A stretch of DNA of 17,223 nt from Methanobacterium sp. (GCA_019084405.1 JAHRFX010000041.1:1-17223); one strand, 5' to 3'; shown: positions 7,870-15,671, counted from the first letter of the stretch. A program made the numbers and translations. Notes: generated from the sequence alone by a model not told the origin.

Positions 7870-8658
7870 TCAGTCCCGGGTTTCTAAAAATTCCTGAATA
7901 TATCCTTCTATTTCATTCATCCAGGAGGGTACAAATAAATTATGCCCTTCCCCCTTTATAATAATCCACCGGGAATCTGTTAATGATTCCTGCATAATTT
8001 TAGCTAATCCCATTCCTGTTAATTTATCTTCACTACCAGATATAATCAAAACCGGACATTTAATTTTTGATAATTCTCCTGTCAGATTCAAGTCTAAAAT
8101 GGCATCGATAGTACTTATAAGCGAATTTATTGAAGCAGTTTTAGCTTTAAGGGCCTTGAATTCTTCTAAGACAATTTTATTTTCAGATAGAAACCTCGGG
8201 GTATTAACAACCTGCACTGCTTCATCAAAAAAGGCCTCATAACTCTCCTTTAATTTTTCTTTAAAATCATTTAACCGGGCTTCCATTTGCTGGTCTACCT
8301 GACTAAATCCAGAAATCAAAATTAGTGATTTTACCATATGAGGAGCATCACAGGCTAATTTAAGCACCAGAGCACATCCCCAAGAAAAACCAATAAAGTG
8401 AGCTTTATTTATGCCCTGATTTTTTAGAAATTCTATTAAAGTATCACCAAAAGAATCAAGATTGAACTTATTTTTTATCTCTGGAGAAGAACCATGGCCA
8501 GGTAAGTCCAGGGCCAGGGTTAAATAATCTTTTTCAAATTTATTTATTAAGGGCAGCCATATACTCAAATCATCAGATAAACCATGTATAAAAACCAGAG
8601 GAAATCCACAACCTCTCTTCTGGTAATGTAATTCCCGGTTATTTATTTTTGAATAGAT
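7870..8658 (-). CDS. Alpha/beta hydrolase with a non-standard apparent start codon
   Basis: A serine hydrolase of the alpha/beta fold, about 262 residues; substrate unknown. Numbered from 8658, the visible motifs are LVFIHG (oxyanion-hole HG, about 21-26), DLPGHGSS (51-58), the nucleophile elbow GFSWG with Ser92, SGSED with acid Asp211, and GEGH with catalytic His239. The only standard start codon in this frame is TTG at 8568, which would remove the first beta strand and the HG motif. The frame stays open upstream, and AGGAGG at 8666-8671 points, with a 7-base gap, to ATC at 8656-8658, giving (M)YSKINNRELHYQKRG, a normal N-terminus for this family. Start-codon loss, a true AUC start or a base error all fit. 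The gene is divergent from the split zinc-ribbon gene. Confidence 0.85.
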   Translation of the reverse strand: MYSKINNRELHYQKRGCGFPLVFIHGLSDDLSIWLPLINKFEKDYLTLALDLPGHGSSPEIKNKFNLDSFGDTLIEFLKNQGINKAHFIGFSWGCALVLKLACDAPHMVKSLILISGFSQVDQQMEARLNDFKEKLKESYEAFFDEAVQVVNTPRFLSENKIVLEEFKALKAKTASINSLISTIDAILDLNLTGELSKIKCPVLIISGSEDKLTGMGLAKIMQESLTDSRWIIIKGEGHNLFVPSWMNEIEGYIQEFLETRD

Positions 8659-8665
8659 TTTTATT

Positions 8666-8671
8666 CCTCCT
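8666..8671 (-). promoter_or_regulatory. Ribosome-binding site facing an ATC codon
   Basis: AGGAGG on the minus strand, 7 bases before ATC at 8658-8656. It is a full match to the anti-Shine-Dalgarno and supports the upstream start of the hydrolase. No ATG, GTG or TTG lies in frame between it and 8568. Confidence 0.65.
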
Positions 8672-8771
8672 ATTGAATATTGAGCCCTTAATTAAAAAAG
8701 GTGAATCTATCTTGTTTTATGATAACAATTTACTAAAAATTTATAGATTATCAGTTACCATAATTAATATA

Positions 8772-8780
8772 CTTATATTA
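8772..8780 (+). promoter_or_regulatory. Probable TATA box of the split zinc-ribbon gene
   Basis: CTTATATTA lies about 50 bases before the ATG at 8825. Transcription would start near 8803, and GGAGAGGG then precedes the ATG by 7 bases. Confidence 0.45.
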
Positions 8781-8937
8781 ATTTCAGTATAAATTTACCT
8801 TAAATAGTTTGGAGAGGGTTTTACATGGTACGTTACCAGTTAGATGAAATTCCCAGTTCAATTAAATGTTCTAATTGTGGAAAAACTTCTCAGGAAGTAG
8901 AAGGAAGCTTTCAGCAGGCCGGTAATTTTATAATATA

Positions 8938-9635
8938 GTTAATTACGAAACTTATTTAACTGATTAATTATAAATATTTTTCTATGGCAGGGAAAAGCAA
9001 AATTAAAATTGAGAATCATTTAACTATTCAGGAGTTAGATGAGATTATTTCTGAGCTTAGAATTAGTGTTAAGGTTTATCAGCGGGCTATTTTTTTAAAA
9101 ATGGTCATGCAGAAAAAGCCTATTTCGCATGCTGCAGAATTTGTGGATGTTACTAGAGAAACTGGATTCAATTGGTTGAAAAAATATAATGAAGAAGGTT
9201 TTGATGGTTTAATTCCCAAGTATGGTGGTGGAAGACCTAGTTTATTAACAAATAAACAATTCGAAGAGCTAAAAGAAATAATAATTAACTCAGAAAAGAA
9301 CTATAGTATTCGTGAGGTTCAAAAATTAATTAATGACAAATATGGGGTTAATTATTCTTATAAACAGGCTTGGGAGATATGTAAAAAGAAATTAAACTTA
9401 AATTACGGTAAACCATTCCCTATTTACAGTAAAAAACCTGAAAATGCTGAAGAAACATTAAAAAAAACTTACACAAAATAGATTTAAATAATGAATATTT
9501 GGCTTTTTTAGATTCAGTAGATGTTCAAAATACAACAAACTCACGCAGAACACTGTATTTACCTGGAACAAAGAATATAATTAAAAAAAATCCAGAACAA
9601 TTCAAATTAAATGGCACAGGATTGCAAGGATAGTT
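8938..9635 (+). mobile_element. Decayed IS630-type insertion element
   Basis: About 700 bases flanked by TA on both sides (8936-8937 and 9636-9637), the target-site duplication expected of the IS630/Tc1 group. The left end begins GTTAATTACGAAAC; no matching inverted terminal repeat is visible at the right end. The element is shorter than the usual 1-1.2 kb and lacks most of the DDE catalytic domain, so an internal or right-end deletion has occurred. It cannot move by itself. ATAGTT occurs at both junctions (8935-8940 and 9630-9635) and may mark the deletion. Confidence 0.7.
8984..9633 (+). pseudogene. IS630-family transposase, frameshifted and truncated
   Basis: The first 165 residues (8984-9481) are the DNA-binding part of an IS630 transposase: helix-turn-helix HAAEFVDVTRETGFNWLKKY, the linker EGFDGLIPKYGGGRPS, and a second winged-helix region SIREVQKLINDKYGVNYSYKQ. 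TAG then interrupts. In the -1 frame from about 9475 the protein continues as IDLNNEYLAFLDSVDVQNT, including the first catalytic Asp (FLD), and on to GTGLQG-stop at 9633. The remaining two acidic residues of the DDE/DDD triad are absent. The frame change occurs at AAAA before TAG, where -1 slippage is conceivable, but with the 3' domain gone the product would be inactive either way. Confidence 0.8.
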
Positions 9636-9732
9636 TATTATAAATGTCCTAACTGCGGGCATAAAGATAAATTACAGTGCGGAAAGCCGGTGGATATTAT
9701 TGATTAATTTATGGATAAAAGGGGCAAAAAAA

Positions 9733-9918
9733 ATGAAGGTCAGTGAAAATATAAAAAAAATCTCCCTTAAAGAAGAGTTTAGAATATGTCCGGAATGCGG
9801 CTATGAAAGCGGTTTCCATAATTCCTTTTTAAAAAATGAAGCCGGAAAATATCAGAATATACTTATATGTCCCCAGTGCGGGGCCCGTTATGATGTGGGA
9901 TGGGAATTATCATTATAA
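9733..9918 (+). CDS. Small zinc-ribbon protein
   Basis: A 61-residue protein with two zinc knuckles, CPECGYESG (about residues 19-27) and CPQCGARYDVGW (about 47-58), separated by a short charged hairpin. This is a classic four-cysteine zinc ribbon with no other domain. The start at 9733 is preceded by GGGG with an 8-base gap; a longer frame to 9700 would begin with TTG inside the 3' end of the preceding gene and has no such site. It follows the split zinc-ribbon gene by 25 bases and comes before the DUF169 gene, so co-transcription with either is possible. Role unknown. Confidence 0.75.
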   Translation: MKVSENIKKISLKEEFRICPECGYESGFHNSFLKNEAGKYQNILICPQCGARYDVGWELSL

Positions 9919-9989
9919 TATCATTAAATCAAGTTCATTAAGAAAGCTGGAAATAGTAGGAACATAAATAAAATATCAGGGTGATGAAT

Positions 9990-10676
9990 ATGGAAGACTA
10001 TGATGTGAGTGGATATGATATTGTTTCTGAAAAAATAAAAGAAAGTCTGGGACTGAAAAGATCTCCGGTGGCCATAAAATTTGTGCTAAAAAAAGAGGAT
10101 TTACCTGAGAATATGGAGGAAATTGATAAACCAGTACGGCACTGTGAAATGGTAACCCGGGCTAGTCGGGGTGAAACTTTCTATGCCACCTCAGAAGATC
10201 AATCCTGTAAAGGTGGAGCAGCAGCCATCGGTGCAGGTGAAGCTCCAGAAAAAATTAAAACCGGTGAATTTTATTATGATCTGGGACGTTTTTCCAGTAT
10301 AGGTGCGGCTAAAAGGACCCTGGATGCTATTCCTAAAATAGATATGGATATTTATGCCACCATCTATGCTCCCCTGGAGGATGCTAGATTCCATCCAGAT
10401 ATTATTGTGGTGGTGGGAAACCCGGCCCAGGCCATGAAATTATCCCAGGCCCTGGTCTATACCCTGGGAGGTAGGGTAGAAGCAGATTTTTCAGGTATAC
10501 AGTCTTTGTGTGCTGATGCGGTGGCCGGACCTTTTACTAGTAAAAATCCTAATATAACTCTGGGTTGCAGTGGATCCCGTAAATTCGCAGGTATTGAAGA
10601 TGAAGAAGTAATTGTGGGACTTACTGGTGAAAATATTGGGTGTGTGGTTAATGCTCTGGATGCTATTAGCCAGTAA
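9990..10676 (+). CDS. DUF169 family protein
   Basis: A 228-residue soluble protein of the DUF169 family, widespread in methanogens and anaerobes and without a settled function. It shows the family hallmarks: an opening SPVAIKF strand, HCEMVTRA, QSCKGGAAAIG, the LGRF/Y region after it, IIVVVGNPAQAM, SLCADAVAGPF and LGCSGSRKFAG. The four Cys in conserved Gly/Ala-rich settings could bind a cofactor or metal, but that is inference. GGGTGAT ends 4 bases before the ATG at 9990, so this start is preferred over GTG at 9981 and ATG at 9984, which lie inside that site. The gene meets the nucleotidyltransferase convergently with only 11 bases between stops. Confidence 0.85.
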   Translation: MEDYDVSGYDIVSEKIKESLGLKRSPVAIKFVLKKEDLPENMEEIDKPVRHCEMVTRASRGETFYATSEDQSCKGGAAAIGAGEAPEKIKTGEFYYDLGRFSSIGAAKRTLDAIPKIDMDIYATIYAPLEDARFHPDIIVVVGNPAQAMKLSQALVYTLGGRVEADFSGIQSLCADAVAGPFTSKNPNITLGCSGSRKFAGIEDEEVIVGLTGENIGCVVNALDAISQ

Positions 10677-10687
10677 CATCCACCCCT

Positions 10688-11356
10688 TTATTCTTCTTTA
10701 AAATCATTTAAAATAAGTTCATAATCCCTATACTGATTTATATTTATTAATTCCTGCTTATTTTCTGGAGGGAATCCATAAAATTCCACTCCTTCTTTAA
10801 GCATTCGTCTTAACATGGGGTTGAGGTTGCTTTTATAGTGGGGCAGGTAATGCAAAAGCAGATTCCTGGAAGAGGCAAAGGGCATGCCTAAACCTTCTGC
10901 AGAATCCAGACGACCGTAAGTTTTTCTACCCAGAATAGAAACCATGTTATCCTGGTTATCACTATTTATAATTTTATCTTTTAATTTTCTAAGGCTATTG
11001 CTTTTTACGGTGGGCTGGTCACCAGCTACACAAAGGCAAATATTACCCGAAGCAGATTTTAATCCATGATACAATGATTGGGCCAGGGGAACATCAACAG
11101 GATTATTTTTAATTATTTTTAAGCGGGGATCCTTAATATTACTTATAGCTGGTAGTATTTCATCCTGGTAATGACCTACCACCACAATACATTCATCTAC
11201 CGGGACATTTAATACACTCTGGATGGTGTGCTGCAGCAGGGGTTTACCCTTAATTTCTAAAATCAGCTTATTTTTAAGGGGCAGGCCTCTTTTTTTCAGG
11301 TCTTCCCTCATGCGCCGGTTTTGCCCAGCTGCAGTTATAATTGCACTGACATTCAT
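10688..11356 (-). CDS. MobA-like NTP transferase (nucleotidyltransferase family)
   Basis: A 222-residue nucleotidyltransferase of the GT-A fold. The N-terminus shows the nucleotide-binding AAGQNRRM (9-16) with a Lys further on (KNKLILEIKGKPLLQHTI). PLAQSLYHGLKSA (90-102) and AGDQP (111-115) correspond to the base-selecting and metal-binding motifs of MobA/MocA-type enzymes. The substrate cannot be read from the sequence: molybdopterin, a sugar phosphate or a wall precursor are all possible. It follows the Mur-ligase block on the same strand but is separated by 105 bases with a likely promoter, so membership in that operon is uncertain. No Shine-Dalgarno is visible, and the predicted leader is very short, so near-leaderless translation is likely. 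Confidence 0.85.
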   Translation of the reverse strand: MNVSAIITAAGQNRRMREDLKKRGLPLKNKLILEIKGKPLLQHTIQSVLNVPVDECIVVVGHYQDEILPAISNIKDPRLKIIKNNPVDVPLAQSLYHGLKSASGNICLCVAGDQPTVKSNSLRKLKDKIINSDNQDNMVSILGRKTYGRLDSAEGLGMPFASSRNLLLHYLPHYKSNLNPMLRRMLKEGVEFYGFPPENKQELININQYRDYELILNDFKEE

Positions 11357-11437
11357 TTTATTGTATTGGTTTACTAATCCCTGTAGTTTATAATGTTATT
11401 ATGGCACTGATATTCATGCGTATGATTTACTAATCCC
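11343..11437 (-). repeat. Imperfect duplication of the 5' end of the NTP-transferase gene
   Basis: GCACTGACATTCAT (11343-11356, the real start) recurs as GCACTGATATTCAT (11404-11417), and TTTACTAATCCC recurs at 11370-11381 and 11426-11437. On the minus strand the second copy reads ATG AAT ATC AGT GCC ATA ATA ACA TTA TAA, that is MNISAIITL-stop, against MNVSAIITA in the gene. The offset changes from 61 to 56 bases through a small indel. It is a ghost of a duplicated gene start. Confidence 0.7.
11386..11393 (-). promoter_or_regulatory. Probable TATA box of the NTP-transferase gene
   Basis: TTATAAAC on the minus strand, centred 34 bases before the ATG at 11356, would place the transcript start about 9 bases ahead of the gene. 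It lies inside the ghost copy of the gene's own 5' end. Confidence 0.4.
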
Positions 11438-11461
11438 GAGAATATGCCTAATTACCTAAAA

Positions 11462-12670
11462 TTAATTGGGTACTAATTCATAGACTTCAGCATAAATCTG
11501 TGTATTTCCTGCTGCCCCGGCGGTCCACATAACGATTAGTAAGGGGTATTCTCCTGTATTATTCACCTTTACTCCTGTGGAAGGGTCCACTCCAAAGGCA
11601 ATACAGTGGAATGACCAGTTTAAGCCTACAGGTAGAGGCACACCGGCAGAGGTCACCGCGCCCCTTAAGGCCCGGGCTGGGGGGCAGGTCCCATGGGAAG
11701 CAAATCCACCGGGTGCTTCTGGATCCCTTACTGCCACAAAACCACCTGACTTTTTACCTGAAGCCAGGCTTTGAGGAGGTACTATGGTCCCGTTCCATTT
11801 TTCAGCAAATTCTCGAGCATTATGGGCCCTTGAGTAATCATTGAACTCGGGAAATGATCCTAAATAACTAGCAGATCCTGATACTTTCTGGGTGGTGTAG
11901 CCCTGCATATAGGCCATAACCGGGGCCCCATCTGGATAATCTTTAATATACTCCTGCACAGATTCCCCGAAATAATCTACAATTCGGGAGGGAGGTACGG
12001 TATTTCTACCATCATTGAAATTGGTGAGAGCATAATCCAGTACAATTTTATCTCCTACCTGGGCCTTATCATACCATTCTTTGACTTTTTCACCAGAAAT
12101 GTACTGATTAGGGATGGTATCATTACTGATATCTTCACCACCAACCACCCGCAGGGTCTGGTTATTTTCACTAATTTCCAGACCATTTTTAGTTTTATAT
12201 CCATAGATGTAGGGGTTTTTAAATCCCCAAATAAAATTATCTGGAGGGTTAACTGTTAATTTTCCAGCATTTACCACCAGCATTCCTGGTCCTTCATAAC
12301 CGGTGGCAATCCCATACCGGGAAATACTGCCGCCGGTAAGATGCACAATAGGGGTGCGGATACTACCGGTTAATAAAGACTCCATTAAATCCATAATGCG
12401 ATAATCCCTGGCAAATTCAATCAGGTAACGGGGGTGGGTTATTAAGGGAGCCCTCCTTATTTTACTATCATCCACCACATCAGTTCCAGGTAATATGGTA
12501 TCACCTGGTGATAAACTGGTTATTTCCTCTGCATTTTGAGCAGGATATACTCCTTCCAGGTAAACTCCCAGGGGTGTGCTTATAATACCTAAAAATATCA
12601 ACACTAGCAGTACTTTAAATGCCGAGTTCTCCCAGTATTTTTTTAGAATACTTAACTCCTCCTTCTCCAA
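11462..12670 (-). CDS. Membrane-anchored protein of unknown function in the Mur-ligase operon
   Basis: Up to 402 residues; I do not recognise the family. A single hydrophobic segment near the N-terminus (about 18-38) with basic residues before it suggests a membrane anchor with the large C-terminal part outside. That part is Gly/Pro-rich, mostly beta-like, with LTGGSISRYGIATGYEGPGML (about 111-131), and a conserved-looking block SHGTCPPARALRGAVTSAG (325-343) followed by NWSFHCIAFG (351-360), which has Cys329, His355 and Cys356. Its first codons overlap the end of the tandem Mur ligase, so translation is probably coupled and a role at the cell wall is likely. The start is unclear: TTG at 12670 has no ribosome-binding site, while GGAGG faces ATT at 12649 with an 8-base gap. 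Confidence 0.85.
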   Translation of the reverse strand: MEKEELSILKKYWENSAFKVLLVLIFLGIISTPLGVYLEGVYPAQNAEEITSLSPGDTILPGTDVVDDSKIRRAPLITHPRYLIEFARDYRIMDLMESLLTGSIRTPIVHLTGGSISRYGIATGYEGPGMLVVNAGKLTVNPPDNFIWGFKNPYIYGYKTKNGLEISENNQTLRVVGGEDISNDTIPNQYISGEKVKEWYDKAQVGDKIVLDYALTNFNDGRNTVPPSRIVDYFGESVQEYIKDYPDGAPVMAYMQGYTTQKVSGSASYLGSFPEFNDYSRAHNAREFAEKWNGTIVPPQSLASGKKSGGFVAVRDPEAPGGFASHGTCPPARALRGAVTSAGVPLPVGLNWSFHCIAFGVDPSTGVKVNNTGEYPLLIVMWTAGAAGNTQIYAEVYELVPN

Positions 12671-15600
12671 TTACTAATATAATATCATTATCTTTAACTA
12701 ATTCCAGTGCTTTTTCCAGTGCTTCTTTTACCTGATTTTTACTGGCACCCAGAGTTCCTTTTTTTATATTTTCTGCACTGGATCTGGTTTCCACAATCTT
12801 TTTATTGATGTACTTAGAAGATTTATAGGCGGCATAGGAAGCAGGTATCACCACATCTGCATAGTTAAGGATTTTTGCAATATCCCCATCACCCTGGCTG
12901 CCGCTTTCTGAGGAAATAGTGTTTACCACGATTAGTCGAGAATCATCATGTTTTTTACTTAAAATTCTTTGTATAACTGCTTTTACACCGGCAGGATTGT
13001 GAGCATAATCAATAATTAAAGAAGGATGGTCACTTATTTTTTCAAACCTACCTTCTACATCAGTAAAATCTTGAAGTCCAGCCACTATATCTTCAAATTT
13101 AATACCCAGTGCCCAGGCACCTGCAGCAGCAGACAGGGCATTGTAAATATTATATATCCCCTCAATTTTTAATTTAATCATAGCCTGTTCTGATTTAATC
13201 CGAAGCACCATACTGTTTTCTGTTACCTGACGCCCTGATACATCCAGTGGAGGTTTTTTAAATCCACATATACATTTATATTTGCCTAAATGCCCTAAAT
13301 AATGTTTTTCATATTTGAGCAGGGCTTCACAAAGGGGACATTCCCGTCCTTCAGGGAAGGTATTAATCTCTGTTTTAATAGTTTCAATACCATAAAATAT
13401 TATGTTTTCCGGGTTTTGGGAATGGGCGAAGCCGGTTACCAGAGGGTCATCTGCATTGAGTATCAATATATCGGCCACTTCGGTCATTTCTTTTTTACAC
13501 TGCACATAAAGGTTAAAATCATCATCTTCTTTTAAATGGTCCCGGGAGATATTGGTTATTAGTCCCAGATCAACTTCACAATTTAAGGCAGAGTTTTTTA
13601 TTTCACCCGGGTTTCCAAAGGTTCCTATTTCCACCACCGCCATGTCACCCTTAAGACGAGCTTGCAAAGCAGGAATAAGTTCGGTATTACCCTGGATAGG
13701 CATATGATGTTCGGGAACATGGTAACCTGCTTTATAGAGAATATGTTTTAATATCCAGGTGGTGGTGGTTTTACCATTGGTACCGGTTATACCTATTACT
13801 GGTTTATCCACCGTACAGATGGCCATCACTTCATCCACACCGATTATATCCGCAGAACTGGTTTTATTAATCATATCTAAAAGTTTCTGGTTATCTTTCA
13901 GTCCCGGGGTGAGTACAATGGTTTGGGCTTTTTTTAGTACCTCCGGGGAGTGGCCTCCCAGGTCCATTTTTATGTCTTCTTTGGTAAACACATCTTTTAG
14001 ATTGGTATCAGGGCTTACATCAGAAACTGTTACATCAGCCCCGTTGTGCTTCAAAACACGGGCTAAGAGACTGCCTACAGTTCCACAACCACCTATAACC
14101 ACAACATTGGGGTTATAATCCTGATAATAATCAATGGCCTTTTTGATATCATTTTTAACATTTTCATAGGCATTTACCACTCCGGGCCCCAGGTGTAATA
14201 TGGTATCACCTGGTGCTGAAATTTCCAGGGCCATTAAAATGGCGGTGGTCACATCTTCCACCCCATAGCTTTCCACTGCACCTGCAGCAGAGATTACTTC
14301 CTCCACTGCTTTCCAGTCAACTACCTCGGTGGTTTCATTTTTAGCACTGGAAATAATCACATCTGCTTTTTTATCTAAAATCCCACCAATTTTTGATTTA
14401 TCTCGTATGGTAAGGGTGTCAGGATTATCCAGACTTATTATCAGTCTTCCAGGAACAGATAATCCTTCTAATAATTTTTCCATACTTTCCGGGTTATGGG
14501 CAGCATCCATAAAAATATTAACTTCATTAAGTTGACCTATTTTCTCAAAACGACCCTTAACCCCTGGGAATGATTCAATTCTTTCTTTCAAATATTCCAG
14601 ATCAAAACCCAGAACCAGGCCGGTGCCCACAGCAGCCAGTGCATTTTCAATATTACAGCTACCTGGTATTTTCAAGTTTATATCTGTTTTAAAGGGTCCC
14701 ACTATTTTCCGGGAGAAGTTACCACAACTGCAATTGATGTTGCCACAATTTTCACATACACCAGTAGGAAGGGCTGTACTCACCAGGGTGAATCTGGAAC
14801 CATCCAGCCCCTCCAGCTGGATATCTTCTGCATAGATATTTAGATCCACTCTTAACGGACCGTAAGTCTTATCTTCAAAATTGATGATTTGAGGAATCCC
14901 TAAACCATAGTAAATACCTTTCTGATTACTTTTTTTACCCTGCTGGGCCACCACCGGGTCATCACCATTTAAAATCAATACCCCCTGGGGGGATATTAAA
15001 TGGGACAGGGAAAAGTTACGATTAATATAATCTTCATAACTTTTGAATTCATCCATGTGATCCGGAGTGAGGTTGGTTACCACCCCCGCACATAGTTCCA
15101 ATCCATCAGCCAACCTTATAGTTCCATGGGGTAGTTCGAATACTGCCAGCTCCTTTTTACTGGTTTTTTCATTAACCACCAGTTCTATCAGTCCTTCAAT
15201 AACCAGAGAATCCTGCAGGGATGAAAAAGTAATGGTTTCAAGTTCACCTTGCAGTACATGGTTTATCATATTGGTGGTGGTGGTTTTACCATCGGTCCCT
15301 CCAATACCCACCATGGGTAGCTCTATTAGAGAATTCAAAATCTCTCCGATATGGGAAGTACTTATCAGGTCTATTTTTTTATTTTTCCTGGTTTTTTCTA
15401 TGAATTTACGTATATCTGCCTGAGGGGGTATATTAGGGGAAATAAATATGGCATCTGCCCATAAGACGCTGTCAAATATATGGGTTCCCAGTTCGAAAAC
15501 AACCCCCTTTTCTTCCAGTTTTTTAATTTTTTTCCGGGCTTTTTTAGGAAGGGAGTTATAATCCTGCATATCTGAAACCCGTACCTGGTTACCTAAATAA

Positions 15601-15671
15601 TTTAATAAATTAGCAGCAGGTCTCCCTGCATTTCCTGCTCCCACTACCAGTATCTTTTTACCATTTATCAA
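12615..15671 (-). CDS. Tandem Mur-ligase fusion protein (two complete modules), probable pseudomurein peptide ligase
   Basis: A giant of 1018-1027 residues holding two full ATP-dependent amide ligases of the MurC-F fold. Numbered from a TTG at 15698: module 1 has an N-terminal Rossmann domain (KILVVGAGNAG, 15-25), P-loop GGTDGKTTTT (133-142), TNLTPDH (208-214), cysteines 315/318/323/325, and GRFE plus DAAHNP (382-403). Module 2 repeats this with VVVIGGCGTVG (532-542), GTNGKTTTT (639-647), TNISRDH (715-721), cysteines 787/790/809/811, and GRFEK plus DYAHNP (883-902). The Cys clusters look like the zinc ribbon in MurT-type ligases. I prefer the TTG at 15671, with AAAGG 8 bases before it and only 4 bases after the upstream stop. 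Both modules keep the key motifs, so both could be active, adding successive residues to the pseudomurein peptide (inference). Confidence 0.9.
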   Translation of the reverse strand: MINGKKILVVGAGNAGRPAANLLNYLGNQVRVSDMQDYNSLPKKARKKIKKLEEKGVVFELGTHIFDSVLWADAIFISPNIPPQADIRKFIEKTRKNKKIDLISTSHIGEILNSLIELPMVGIGGTDGKTTTTNMINHVLQGELETITFSSLQDSLVIEGLIELVVNEKTSKKELAVFELPHGTIRLADGLELCAGVVTNLTPDHMDEFKSYEDYINRNFSLSHLISPQGVLILNGDDPVVAQQGKKSNQKGIYYGLGIPQIINFEDKTYGPLRVDLNIYAEDIQLEGLDGSRFTLVSTALPTGVCENCGNINCSCGNFSRKIVGPFKTDINLKIPGSCNIENALAAVGTGLVLGFDLEYLKERIESFPGVKGRFEKIGQLNEVNIFMDAAHNPESMEKLLEGLSVPGRLIISLDNPDTLTIRDKSKIGGILDKKADVIISSAKNETTEVVDWKAVEEVISAAGAVESYGVEDVTTAILMALEISAPGDTILHLGPGVVNAYENVKNDIKKAIDYYQDYNPNVVVIGGCGTVGSLLARVLKHNGADVTVSDVSPDTNLKDVFTKEDIKMDLGGHSPEVLKKAQTIVLTPGLKDNQKLLDMINKTSSADIIGVDEVMAICTVDKPVIGITGTNGKTTTTWILKHILYKAGYHVPEHHMPIQGNTELIPALQARLKGDMAVVEIGTFGNPGEIKNSALNCEVDLGLITNISRDHLKEDDDFNLYVQCKKEMTEVADILILNADDPLVTGFAHSQNPENIIFYGIETIKTEINTFPEGRECPLCEALLKYEKHYLGHLGKYKCICGFKKPPLDVSGRQVTENSMVLRIKSEQAMIKLKIEGIYNIYNALSAAAGAWALGIKFEDIVAGLQDFTDVEGRFEKISDHPSLIIDYAHNPAGVKAVIQRILSKKHDDSRLIVVNTISSESGSQGDGDIAKILNYADVVIPASYAAYKSSKYINKKIVETRSSAENIKKGTLGASKNQVKEALEKALELVKDNDIILVIGEGGVKYSKKILGELGI

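Larger units (their letters stand above)
8825..9707 (+). pseudogene. Small zinc-ribbon gene split by an insertion element
   Basis: The 5' part (8825-8937) starts with ATG behind GGAGAGGG and encodes 37 residues with a first metal knuckle, CSNC (15-18), then hits TAG. The 3' part (9636-9707) encodes YYKCPNCGHKDK and ends VDIID-stop, giving the second knuckle. Removing 8938-9635 together with one copy of the flanking TA joins ...GNFII to YYKCPNC in frame, giving a 60-residue protein with two CxxC pairs, the standard zinc-ribbon layout. A shortened 37-residue product with a single CxxC could still be made but should not fold as a ribbon. The downstream gene at 9733 is another small zinc-ribbon protein, so the two were probably neighbours in one operon. 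Function unknown; such proteins often bind nucleic acid or act as subunits. Confidence 0.75.

Noticed and set aside
8935..9635. ATAGTT as a 6-base target duplication of the IS element.
   Set aside because: Rejoining at ATAGTT leaves a TAG stop in the host frame, whereas rejoining at TA restores it exactly, and TA is the usual IS630 target.
11577..11844. Open frames on the + strand opposite the membrane protein, rich in Pro, Ala and Gly.
   Set aside because: They lie antisense to a long, protein-like frame, have unnatural composition and no ribosome-binding site; they are shadows.
13759..15423. Several + strand open frames of 70-119 codons opposite the tandem Mur ligase.
   Set aside because: All are antisense to strongly conserved ligase motifs; for example, repeated VVVVLPLVPV is the reverse reading of the GTNGKTTTT P-loop.
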